A stretch of DNA of 15,337 nucleotides from Gammaproteobacteria bacterium (lineage in GTDB: Bacteria; Pseudomonadota; Gammaproteobacteria; S144-34): assembly GCA_015487895.1 (NCBI GenBank), contig WFOW01000274.1, forward strand, positions 1 to 15,337. The letters run 5' to 3'. This document shows, one piece after another, positions 1 through 5,786 of the stretch. The position numbers were made by a program, and so were the translations under genes. Below the pieces are notes generated by a model that ran no database searches, was not told the DNA's origin, and saw nothing but the letters and a program-made list of their open reading frames with translations. Each line of letters opens with the position of its first letter. Position 1 is the stretch's first letter.

Positions 1-1
1 G

Positions 2-907
2 GTGGCTGAGCTGCGCCGCTTCGCCGCGCGCGAGCTCGCGCTGCCGGCCGACGGCGGCGCCTACACGCGCTACCTGGACCTCGGCGGGCGCTGGCCGGCG
101 TGGGCGGTGTTCGCCGCCCCGCGCCTTCGCATGGCGCAGCTCGCCTGGTGCCACCCGGTGGTGGGCTGCCTCGGCTACCGCGGCTTCCTCGACGAGGCGC
201 GGGCGCGCGCCTTCGCGCGCGGCCTGCGCGCGCGCGGGCTCGACGTGCACGTGGCGCCGGCGGCGGCCTATTCGACGCTGGGCTGGGCGGGCGAGCCGCT
301 CACGGACTCCATGCTCGCCTGGCCCGAGCCGGAGCTCGCCGCGCTCCTGTTCCACGAGCTCGCCCACCGCCGCGTCTACGCGCCGGGCGAGACCGCCTTC
401 AACGAGGCCTACGCCACGGCGGTGCAGCGCGCGGGCGTGCGGCGCTGGCTCGCGCGGCGCGGGCTGCGCGTGGCGCTCGCGCGCTGGACGCGCGAGGAGG
501 CGATGGCGCAGGCCATGGCGGCGCTGGTGGCGCGCTACCGGCGGCGGCTCGCGGCGGCCTACGCCGCCCCGGGCACGCCGCGCGAGCGGCTCGCGGCGAA
601 GCGCGCGCTGCTGCGGGCGCTGCGCGCCGAGTACCTGCGCCTGCGCGCGCGCCTCGGCACCGATGCCTACGACGCGTGGGCGCTCTCGGGCCTGAACAAC
701 GCCAAGCTGCTCGCCTTCGCCACCTACCGCGAGCGCGTGCCCGCCTTCGAGTGCCTGCTGCGCGCGGCGGGCGGCGACCTGCGCCGCTTCCATGCGCACG
801 TGGCGCGGCTCGCCGCGCTCGCCCCGCCCGCGCGCGCCGCCGCGCTCGACGGCGCCTGCCTCAGCGGGCCAGGCGGCGCAGGGGCAGCTCACGGCGGTAG
901 CGGTTGA
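2..907 (+). CDS. Putative zinc aminopeptidase (COG4324/PF10023 type), 5'-truncated by the window edge
   Basis: The visible 301 residues match my memory of the 'predicted aminopeptidase' family (PF10023, formerly DUF2265). The strongest sign is a gluzincin-like zinc site: FHELAH at residues 117-122 (H118, E119, H122), with a downstream acidic residue in FNEAYAT (E135) that could be the third ligand. Upstream motifs typical of the family are WCHPVVGCLGYRGF (about 49-62) and AYSTLGW (about 89-95). The GTG at base 2 is almost certainly not the true start. Family members are usually around 350 residues and begin with a lipoprotein or secretion signal, so roughly 50-70 N-terminal residues lie outside the window. 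The C-terminal third is arginine/alanine-rich and helical. The stop is TGA at 905-907, and the last 47 bases overlap the 3' end of the convergent epimerase gene. The physiological substrate is unknown; peptidase activity is inferred from the zinc motif. Confidence 0.85.
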   Translation: MAELRRFAARELALPADGGAYTRYLDLGGRWPAWAVFAAPRLRMAQLAWCHPVVGCLGYRGFLDEARARAFARGLRARGLDVHVAPAAAYSTLGWAGEPLTDSMLAWPEPELAALLFHELAHRRVYAPGETAFNEAYATAVQRAGVRRWLARRGLRVALARWTREEAMAQAMAALVARYRRRLAAAYAAPGTPRERLAAKRALLRALRAEYLRLRARLGTDAYDAWALSGLNNAKLLAFATYRERVPAFECLLRAAGGDLRRFHAHVARLAALAPPARAAALDGACLSGPGGAGAAHGGSG

Positions 908-1835
908 GGCGCTCGCGCCAGGTGCGACGGCCGAGGTAGAGGGGCGCGACGGCCTCGAGCGGCGTCGGCGCGATGCCGAGCCGGGAAAGCCCGTTTTCGG
1001 TGCCGCAGACGCTCGGCACCTGCAGCGAACGGTAGTTGTCGCGCGTGAAGGGCTTGCCCGGCACGCGCTCGAGCAGCGCCGCCTCCAGGCGCGAGACCCA
1101 GTCCGGGAGCCCCACGACGATGCGGCGCACGCCCGCCGTGCGCAGGGCGTACTCGACCAGCTCGCGCAGGGTGTACTCGCGCGGGCCGCACAGGGGGTAG
1201 CGGCGGCCGTAGGTGTGCGGATCCTCGAGGGCGCGCGCGAAGGCCTCGGCGACGTCGCAGACGTAGACCGGCGCGAAGCGCGCCTGCGGGCAGGCGAGCG
1301 GCAGCACGAGCGGGCTCAGGCGCGCCAGCGCCACGAAGCGGTTGAGGAAGCTGTCGCCGGGGCCGAAGATGACCGAGGGGCGGAAGCTCGTGACGTGCAG
1401 CCGCGCGTCGGCGGCCTCGTGCACGGCGTCCTCGCCCGCGCCCTTGCTGCGCAGGTAGGCGCTGGCGCCGGCGCGCGCGTCGGCGTTGAGGGCGCTCATG
1501 TGCAGCAGGCGCCGCACGCCCGTCTCGCGGCAGGCGGCGGCGAGCTTGCGGGCGAGCTCCACGTGCACCTGCTCGAAGCTGGCCCGGCGCGATTCGTTCA
1601 GGATGCCCACCAGGTTGACGGCCGCATCGCACCCGGCGAGGTGGCGGAGCAGCGTCGCGGGGTCGTGGACGTCGGTCTCGACCAGCTCGACCCCGGGCAG
1701 CACCGCCACGTCCTTGTGGGCCTCGGCGTCGCGCGTGAGCACGCGCAGCCGCCGGCCCGGCCTCGCCAGGCGGTCGAGCAGGTGGCGGCCGACGAAGCCC
1801 GTGCCGCCGAGGACGCAGATGGTCCGGTATGTCAT
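861..1835 (-). CDS. NAD(P)-binding epimerase/dehydratase-family protein, NDUFA9-like (complex I-associated SDR type)
   Basis: A protein of 324 residues. It starts with a Rossmann dinucleotide-binding motif of the extended/atypical short-chain dehydrogenase class, GGTGFVG (residues 10-16, pattern GxxGxxG). It keeps a possible S114/Y127/K131 triad: S in HMSALN, then YLRSK giving YxxxK. The segments SFRPSVIFGPGD and FAPVYVCDVAEAF are characteristic of the bacterial relatives of the mitochondrial complex I subunit NDUFA9, usually annotated as 'complex I NDUFA9 subunit family protein' or 'NAD-dependent epimerase/dehydratase'. The ATG at 1835-1833 is chosen because GGGGAGGAG lies a few bases upstream and because the Rossmann strand begins immediately after it; a longer in-frame reading exists but adds a low-complexity tail. 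The substrate is unknown. It diverges from the aldehyde dehydrogenase and its 3' end overlaps the aminopeptidase gene. No other complex I gene is visible here, so a respiratory role is not supported by context. Confidence 0.9.
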   Translation of the reverse strand: MTYRTICVLGGTGFVGRHLLDRLARPGRRLRVLTRDAEAHKDVAVLPGVELVETDVHDPATLLRHLAGCDAAVNLVGILNESRRASFEQVHVELARKLAAACRETGVRRLLHMSALNADARAGASAYLRSKGAGEDAVHEAADARLHVTSFRPSVIFGPGDSFLNRFVALARLSPLVLPLACPQARFAPVYVCDVAEAFARALEDPHTYGRRYPLCGPREYTLRELVEYALRTAGVRRIVVGLPDWVSRLEAALLERVPGKPFTRDNYRSLQVPSVCGTENGLSRLGIAPTPLEAVAPLYLGRRTWRERLNRYRRELPLRRLAR

Positions 1836-1881
1836 GCTGGTGCTCCTCCCCGTCGCGTGCGGCGCCCGCGCCGCGCGCGCC

Positions 1882-1887
1882 AGTGTA
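1882..1887 (-). promoter_or_regulatory. Possible -10 element for the epimerase-family gene
   Basis: On the minus strand this reads TACACT (4 of 6 matches to TATAAT), about 47 bases upstream of the ATG at 1835. The best -35 partner at 18 bases is only CTGTCC. The rest of the 100-base divergent gap to the aldehyde dehydrogenase is almost pure G+C, which makes this AT-richer spot stand out, but the match is weak. Confidence 0.25.
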
Positions 1888-1935
1888 CGGCGGACGGGGG
1901 GCGGTGGACAGCGGCCTTGCGCGAGGAGGTGGACC

Positions 1936-3303
1936 ATGGTCCTGAGGGCGGTCAATCCGTACGACGGGACGCTGATCGAGGAGGTGCCGGAGGCGGACGC
2001 GATCGAGGTGGAGGCGGCGCTGGCGGCGGCGGCGCGCGCCGCGCCGGCGTGGGCGGCCACGCCCGTGGCCGAGCGCTGCGCGGCGCTGCGGGCGGTGGCG
2101 GCGCGGCTGCGCGCGCGGCGCGAGGACTATGCCCGCCTCGTCACCCGCGAGATGGGCAAGCGCATCGCCGAGGCGCGCGCCGAGATCGACAAGTGCGCCT
2201 GGGGCTGCGAGTGGTACGCGGACAACGCCGCGCGCTTCCTCGCCGACGAGCCGGTGGAGACGGACGCGGCGCGCAGCCTCGTCGCCTACCAGCCGCTCGG
2301 GACGGTGCTGGCCATCATGCCTTGGAACTTTCCCTTCTGGCAGGTGATCCGCGCGGCGGCGCCGGCGCTCGCCGCCGGCAACACGATCCTGCTCAAGCAC
2401 GCCTCCAGCGTCCCGGGCTGCGCCCGCGCGCTGGAGACGCTCATGCGCGAGGCGGGCCTGCCCGAGGGGGTCTTCCGCACGCTCCTGCTCTCCTCGGAGC
2501 GCGCGGCCGGCGTGATCGCGGATTCGCGCGTGCACGCCGTGACGCTGACGGGCAGCGAGGCGGCCGGGCGCACGGTCGCCGCCCTCGCCGGCGCCGCGCT
2601 CAAGAAGACGGTGCTCGAGCTCGGCGGCTCCGACCCCTTCATCGTGCTCGAGGACGCCGACCTCGACCGCGCCGCCGAGGTGGCGGTGACGGCGCGCTTC
2701 CAGAACGCGGGCCAGTCGTGCATCGCCGCCAAGCGCTTCGTGCTGGTGGAGCCCGTCGCCGACGCCTTCCTCGAGCGCTTCCGCGCGCGCGTCGAGGCGC
2801 TGCGCATGGGCGATCCGCTGGACGAGGCGACGACGCTTGCGCCGCTCGCGCGCCACGACCTGCGCGACGCCCTGCACGCGCAGGTGGAGGACGCGCTCTC
2901 CAAGGGCGCCCGTGCGCTCACGGGCTGCGCGCCCGTCGAGGGCCCCGGCGCCTTCTATCCGCCCTCCATCCTCGACGGCGTGCGGCCCGGGATGCGGGTG
3001 TGGACCGAGGAGGTGTTCGGGCCGGTGGCGCTCGTGGTGCGCGTGCGCGACGAGGCCGAGGCGCTCGAGGTGGCGAACGGCTCGCCCTACGGCCTCGGCG
3101 CGAGCGTGTGGACGCGCGACGCCGCGCGCGGCGAGCGCCTGGCGCGCGCGCTCGCCTGCGGCAACGCCTTCGTCAACGGCCTCGTCAAGAGCGACCCGCG
3201 CCTGCCCTTCGGCGGGGTCAAGGCCTCGGGCTACGGCCGCGAGCTCTCCTGGCACGGCCTGCGCGAGTTCGTCAACGTCAAGACCGTGTGGATCGGCGCC
3301 TGA
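1936..3303 (+). CDS. NAD(P)-dependent aldehyde dehydrogenase, succinate-semialdehyde dehydrogenase type (Sad/YneI-like)
   Basis: A 455-residue aldehyde dehydrogenase oxidising an aldehyde to the acid with NAD(P)+ in the cytoplasm. The active-site set is complete: PWNFPFW with the oxyanion Asn N131, LELGGSDPF with general-base Glu E228, and NAGQSCIAAKRF with nucleophile Cys C262. The E-to-C distance of 34 residues is the family standard. The end motif, ending in GLREFVNVKTVW, is also typical. The short length (about 455, against about 480-490 for GabD) and the GGSDPF and SCIAAKRF forms resemble the E. coli Sad/YneI subgroup, so succinate semialdehyde is the best guess, but substrate cannot be fixed from sequence. 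The ATG at 1936 is preceded by a strong GAGGAGGTGG. The gene stands alone between a divergent epimerase and a convergent DUF1931 gene, so context does not name a pathway. Confidence 0.93.
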   Translation: MVLRAVNPYDGTLIEEVPEADAIEVEAALAAAARAAPAWAATPVAERCAALRAVAARLRARREDYARLVTREMGKRIAEARAEIDKCAWGCEWYADNAARFLADEPVETDAARSLVAYQPLGTVLAIMPWNFPFWQVIRAAAPALAAGNTILLKHASSVPGCARALETLMREAGLPEGVFRTLLLSSERAAGVIADSRVHAVTLTGSEAAGRTVAALAGAALKKTVLELGGSDPFIVLEDADLDRAAEVAVTARFQNAGQSCIAAKRFVLVEPVADAFLERFRARVEALRMGDPLDEATTLAPLARHDLRDALHAQVEDALSKGARALTGCAPVEGPGAFYPPSILDGVRPGMRVWTEEVFGPVALVVRVRDEAEALEVANGSPYGLGASVWTRDAARGERLARALACGNAFVNGLVKSDPRLPFGGVKASGYGRELSWHGLREFVNVKTVWIGA

Positions 3304-3352
3304 GCCGCGCGCCGCCCTCGCCCGGGCGCTCGCGCCGGCCGCGGCGGCGTGC

Positions 3353-3805
3353 TCACAGCAGCAGGCGGAAGGCCTGCTCGGCGCGCTCCCAGTGCCGGGT
3401 CTGGGGATTCCTGATCTCGGGCTCGATGACCCGGAACAGGCGCGCGAGCGCGATGGTGAGCGCGCCGGCCAGCTCCGGCAGCATGCGCTCGGTCTCCTCC
3501 GAGCAGGCAAGATCGAGCCGGGGCCGTCCCGCCAGCGCCTCCAGCACGGGCTCCAGCCTCCGCTCGGCCTCCGGATCGGCGCGGAACTCGTGCAGCGCCT
3601 CCTGCAGGCCCCTGGTCACCGGCAGGTCCTGCGGCTCGATCACGTCGCGCCCGTTCGCCCTGGCGTGCGCCTCGGCGACCACGAGCATGTCGTAGAGGCG
3701 GTCGCGCAGGAACTCGCCCAGGCGCCGCAGGTCGTCCTTGTCCACGTCGAGGCCCGCCGCGCGCCGGAACAGGCGCTCGAAACCCTTCACCGCCATCAGC
3801 GGCAT
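3353..3805 (-). CDS. DUF1931-family bacterial histone-fold protein (PF09123)
   Basis: A 150-residue protein that I recognise as DUF1931. The N-terminal stretch MPLMAVKGFERLFRRAAGLD, followed by a VDKDDL segment and then NGRDVIEPQDLPVTRGLQE (about 51-69), is the family signature. A structure of an Aquifex aeolicus member has been described as an ancestral, pseudo-dimeric histone fold. In this sequence the first half (about 1-72) carries a helix / long helix / 'RDVI-P-DL' strand-loop arrangement like a histone handshake. The second half (about 78-150) is a more divergent repeat, all helical and ending in three leucines. DNA binding is inferred from the fold only; the function in bacteria is not established. 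The ATG at 3805-3803 has GGGAGG upstream; a second ATG three codons later is possible. It lies 98 bases downstream of moaA on the same strand, so co-transcription is possible but not shown. Confidence 0.9.
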   Translation of the reverse strand: MPLMAVKGFERLFRRAAGLDVDKDDLRRLGEFLRDRLYDMLVVAEAHARANGRDVIEPQDLPVTRGLQEALHEFRADPEAERRLEPVLEALAGRPRLDLACSEETERMLPELAGALTIALARLFRVIEPEIRNPQTRHWERAEQAFRLLL

Positions 3806-3903
3806 GGCGACCCTCCCTTTGTCCGGATGGAAACGTGATTTCGGTGCCCCTACAGGTGGGGGCGGCGCGCGGGGCTTGCAAGCGCGCTCACTTGCGGGCG
3901 CGC

Positions 3904-4890
3904 TCAGCCGCCGGTCTGCGACATGAAGCGCACGATCTGGCCCGGGCGCTCGCGGAAGTGGTGCCGCTCGGGCTTGAGGGCGATGGCCTCGCGCACGGCC
4001 GCCTCGAGCGCGGCGTCGCTGGCTCCGGCACGCAGCAGGGGACGGAAGTCGTAGCGGTGCTCCTGGCCGAGGCACAGATAGCAGACGCCCTCCGCCGAGA
4101 GGCGCACCCGGTTGCAGGTGGCGCAGAAGTGCTGGGAGATGGGCGTGATGAAGCCGATGCGCAGATCCGTGCCTGCGAGCTGCACGTAGCGCGCCGGACC
4201 GCCTCCCGGCATGGTGGCCGGCAGCAGCTCGTAGCGGGCGGCGAGCCGCCGGCGGATCTCGTCCAGGCTGACGTAGCGCCGGCTCGCGGCCTGGCCCGTC
4301 GCGCCCATGGGCATGGTCTCGATGAGGCGCAGGGTGTAGCCGCCGGCGGCGCAGAAGTCCACCATGCGCTCGACCTCGTCGTCGTTGACGCCGCGCATGA
4401 CCACCATGTTGATCTTGATGGGCTCGAAGCCCGCCGCGCGCGCGGCCTCCAGGCCGGCCAGCGCCTTCTCGAGCTTGCCGCCGCCGGTGATCTCGGCGTA
4501 GCGCGCGGGATCGAGCGAGTCGAGGCTGACGTTGAGCCGGCGGATGCCCGCGGCGCGCAGCGGCGCGGCGAGGCGCGCGAGCCGCACGGCGTTGGTCGAC
4601 AGGCTCAGGTCCTCGAGCCCCGGCAGCGCGGCGAGCCGCGCGGCGAGCTCGGGCAGGTTGCGGCGCACGAGGGGCTCGCCGCCGGTGATGCGCACGCGCC
4701 GCACGCCGAGGCGCACGAAGGCGCCCACCACGCGCTCGATCTCGTCGAAGCGCAGCCACCCCTCGGGCTCGGCGAAGCCGTCGAAGCCCTTCGGCAGGCA
4801 GTAGCGGCAGCGCAGGTCGCAGCGGTCCGTGACGGACAGCCTCAAGTATTCGATGGTGCGGCCGAAAGGATCGACGAGGCGCGCGCTCAT
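3904..4890 (-). CDS. moaA: GTP 3',8-cyclase MoaA (molybdenum cofactor biosynthesis, radical SAM)
   Basis: MoaA rearranges GTP to 3',8-cyclo-7,8-dihydro-GTP, the first step of molybdopterin synthesis. The 328 residues match the E. coli enzyme in length (329). Visible signatures are the radical-SAM motif CDLRCRYC (CxxxCxxC, C24/C28/C31), the SAM-binding ITGGEPLVR, and the C-terminal second [4Fe-4S] ligand set in CATCNRVRLS followed by a third Cys in the CYLCLG segment, with its GTP-binding NRVR. The conserved C-terminal Gly-Gly (MSQTGG) is present. I chose the ATG at 4890 because the alignment to known MoaA begins there; an in-frame ATG at 4902 adds four residues and has a GGGGG stretch upstream, so it remains possible. 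The gene is divergent from the nap operon, whose NapA needs the cofactor. No moaB, C, D or E gene is visible in the window. Confidence 0.97.
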   Translation of the reverse strand: MSARLVDPFGRTIEYLRLSVTDRCDLRCRYCLPKGFDGFAEPEGWLRFDEIERVVGAFVRLGVRRVRITGGEPLVRRNLPELAARLAALPGLEDLSLSTNAVRLARLAAPLRAAGIRRLNVSLDSLDPARYAEITGGGKLEKALAGLEAARAAGFEPIKINMVVMRGVNDDEVERMVDFCAAGGYTLRLIETMPMGATGQAASRRYVSLDEIRRRLAARYELLPATMPGGGPARYVQLAGTDLRIGFITPISQHFCATCNRVRLSAEGVCYLCLGQEHRYDFRPLLRAGASDAALEAAVREAIALKPERHHFRERPGQIVRFMSQTGG

Positions 4891-4897
4891 GGCAGCG

Positions 4898-4925
4898 AGC
4901 ATAGCGCCTGCCCCCGGGCGGTCAA
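4898..4925 (-). promoter_or_regulatory. Candidate moaA promoter (TTGACC-N16-TATGCT)
   Basis: On the minus strand TTGACC (4925-4920) is separated by 16 bases from TATGCT (4903-4898), matching the sigma-70 -35 box at 5 of 6 and the -10 box at 4 of 6. Transcription would begin near 4891, right at the ATG at 4890. The mRNA would then be nearly leaderless and the alternative ATG at 4902 would be excluded. The spacer is short and GC-rich, so this is tentative. Confidence 0.3.
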
Positions 4926-4941
4926 GGCCCCGCGGTCGCCA

Positions 4942-4955
4942 TTGATCATAATCAT
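4942..4955. promoter_or_regulatory. FNR/ANR/DNR-type binding site between moaA and the nap operon
   Basis: The sequence TTGATCATAATCAT matches the FNR/CRP-superfamily anaerobic consensus TTGAT-N4-ATCAA at 9 of 10 conserved positions. It lies in the only AT-rich patch of the divergent gap, about 80 bases upstream of the napF start and about 50 bases upstream of the moaA start. nap operons are commonly activated by FNR homologues under oxygen limitation, and moa genes respond to FNR in E. coli. No strong -10 follows at the classic class II distance. CATAAA at 4994-4999 is the only AT-rich candidate downstream and would place the site near -58. Which gene it controls is inference. Confidence 0.7.
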
Positions 4956-5028
4956 TCTTGACCTGCGGCAATGAGACAGCCGCCGCCCGCGTGCATAAAG
5001 GGGCACGGACACGGAAGGAGCACGGCCG

Positions 5029-5529
5029 ATGACCGCACTGGCGAGAAGGGATTTGCTGCGGGGCGACCTGCGGGGGCGGCGAGCGCCGCCGCGGCCGCCG
5101 TGGGCGCTGCCGGAGGCGGTCTTCGCCGAGCGCTGCGACGGCTGCCGCGCCTGCGTCGAGGCCTGCCCGGAAGGGATCCTGGCGGCAGGCTGGTCCGGTG
5201 TGCCCCACGTCGATTTCTCGCGCGGAGAGTGCACCTTCTGCGCCGCGTGCGCCCGTATCTGCCCCCGGGGGGCGCTCGACCCGCGCCTGCCACGGCCGTG
5301 GGCCTTGCGCGCGCGGGTCAGCGAGGCCTGCCTCGCCCGGCGGGGGGTGGCGTGCGGGGCCTGCGTGGACGCCTGCGGGCCGCTCGCCATCGCCCTGCGC
5401 CCGGCGCCGGGCGGCATCGCACAACCCGAGGTGGACATGCATGCCTGCACGGGATGCGGGGCCTGCGTGGCGCCATGCCCCGCGGGCGCGATCGAGGTGC
5501 GCGAGCTCGCGGAGGAGGTGAAGGCATGA
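5029..5529 (+). CDS. napF: Ferredoxin-type protein NapF
   Basis: A 166-residue cytoplasmic iron-sulfur protein, close in length to E. coli NapF (164). It carries four cysteine clusters in the NapF order: CDGCRACVEACP, CTFCAACARICP, a spaced cluster running from CLARRG to CGACVDACGP, and CTGCGACVAPCP. The twin-Arg-like start (ARRDLLRGDLRGRR) has no following hydrophobic segment, in keeping with a cytoplasmic location. In E. coli NapF interacts with NapA and is thought to act on it before export; that role is assumed here. The ATG at 5029 has AAGGAG eight bases upstream. It is the first gene of the operon and its stop overlaps the napD start (ATGA at 5526-5529). Confidence 0.95.
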   Translation: MTALARRDLLRGDLRGRRAPPRPPWALPEAVFAERCDGCRACVEACPEGILAAGWSGVPHVDFSRGECTFCAACARICPRGALDPRLPRPWALRARVSEACLARRGVACGACVDACGPLAIALRPAPGGIAQPEVDMHACTGCGACVAPCPAGAIEVRELAEEVKA

Positions 5530-5786
5530 ACATTTGCGGCGTGCTGGTGCGCGCGCGGCCCGAGCGTCTGGAGGAGGTGGCGCGGGCGCTTGAGGCCATG
5601 CCCGGCGTGGAGGTCCACGCGACGACAACGGACGGGCGCATCGTCGTCACCCTGGAGCGCGACGGCCGCGCGGGTGTGGCCGATGCGCTCAGCGAGATGC
5701 ACAACGTCGAGGGCGTGCTGACGGCCGCCCTCGTCTACGAGCACAGCGAGACCGGAACCGAGACGGAGGCCGAGCCATGCGACTGA
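5526..5786 (+). CDS. napD: Tat proofreading chaperone NapD
   Basis: An 86-residue protein, the usual size of NapD, which binds the twin-arginine signal peptide of NapA and holds back export until the molybdenum cofactor is inserted. The start [20 protein letters not shown] is typical: a first beta strand with a 'VLVxxxP' turn. It is followed by the conserved small-domain pattern IVVTLE and the '[16 protein letters not shown]' segment (about 58-73). The acidic C-terminal tail is variable. The gene overlaps napF by 4 bases and napA by 10 bases, so it should be translationally coupled to both. Confidence 0.95.
   Translation: MNICGVLVRARPERLEEVARALEAMPGVEVHATTTDGRIVVTLERDGRAGVADALSEMHNVEGVLTAALVYEHSETGTETEAEPCD

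Noticed and set aside
3304..3352. Possible hairpin GGCGC-TC-GCGCC (3325-3336) between the convergent aldehyde dehydrogenase and DUF1931 genes as a shared terminator
   Set aside because: The loop is only two bases (or the stem only four), there is no T-run on either side, and such repeats are expected by chance in this composition.
792..3695. Very long open frames on the wrong strand or frame (for example 792-3695 +, 889-3510 -, 5735-8953 - and 12766-15285 -)
   Set aside because: They are low-complexity, rich in Arg/Ala/Gly/Pro or His, and mirror well-recognised genes. Very high GC content removes stop codons from the shadow frames.
3806..3903. Riboswitch or separate promoter in the 98-base gap between moaA and DUF1931
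   Set aside because: Only a short CCCC-ACCTGTA-GGGG hairpin and a GAAA/TTTC inverted repeat are visible. I could not match a riboswitch fold or a good -35/-10 pair.
4994..4999. CATAAA as the nap operon -10 box
   Set aside because: It is the best AT-rich hexamer before napF but has no -35 at a proper distance and does not fit a class II FNR promoter, so it is mentioned only as a possibility.
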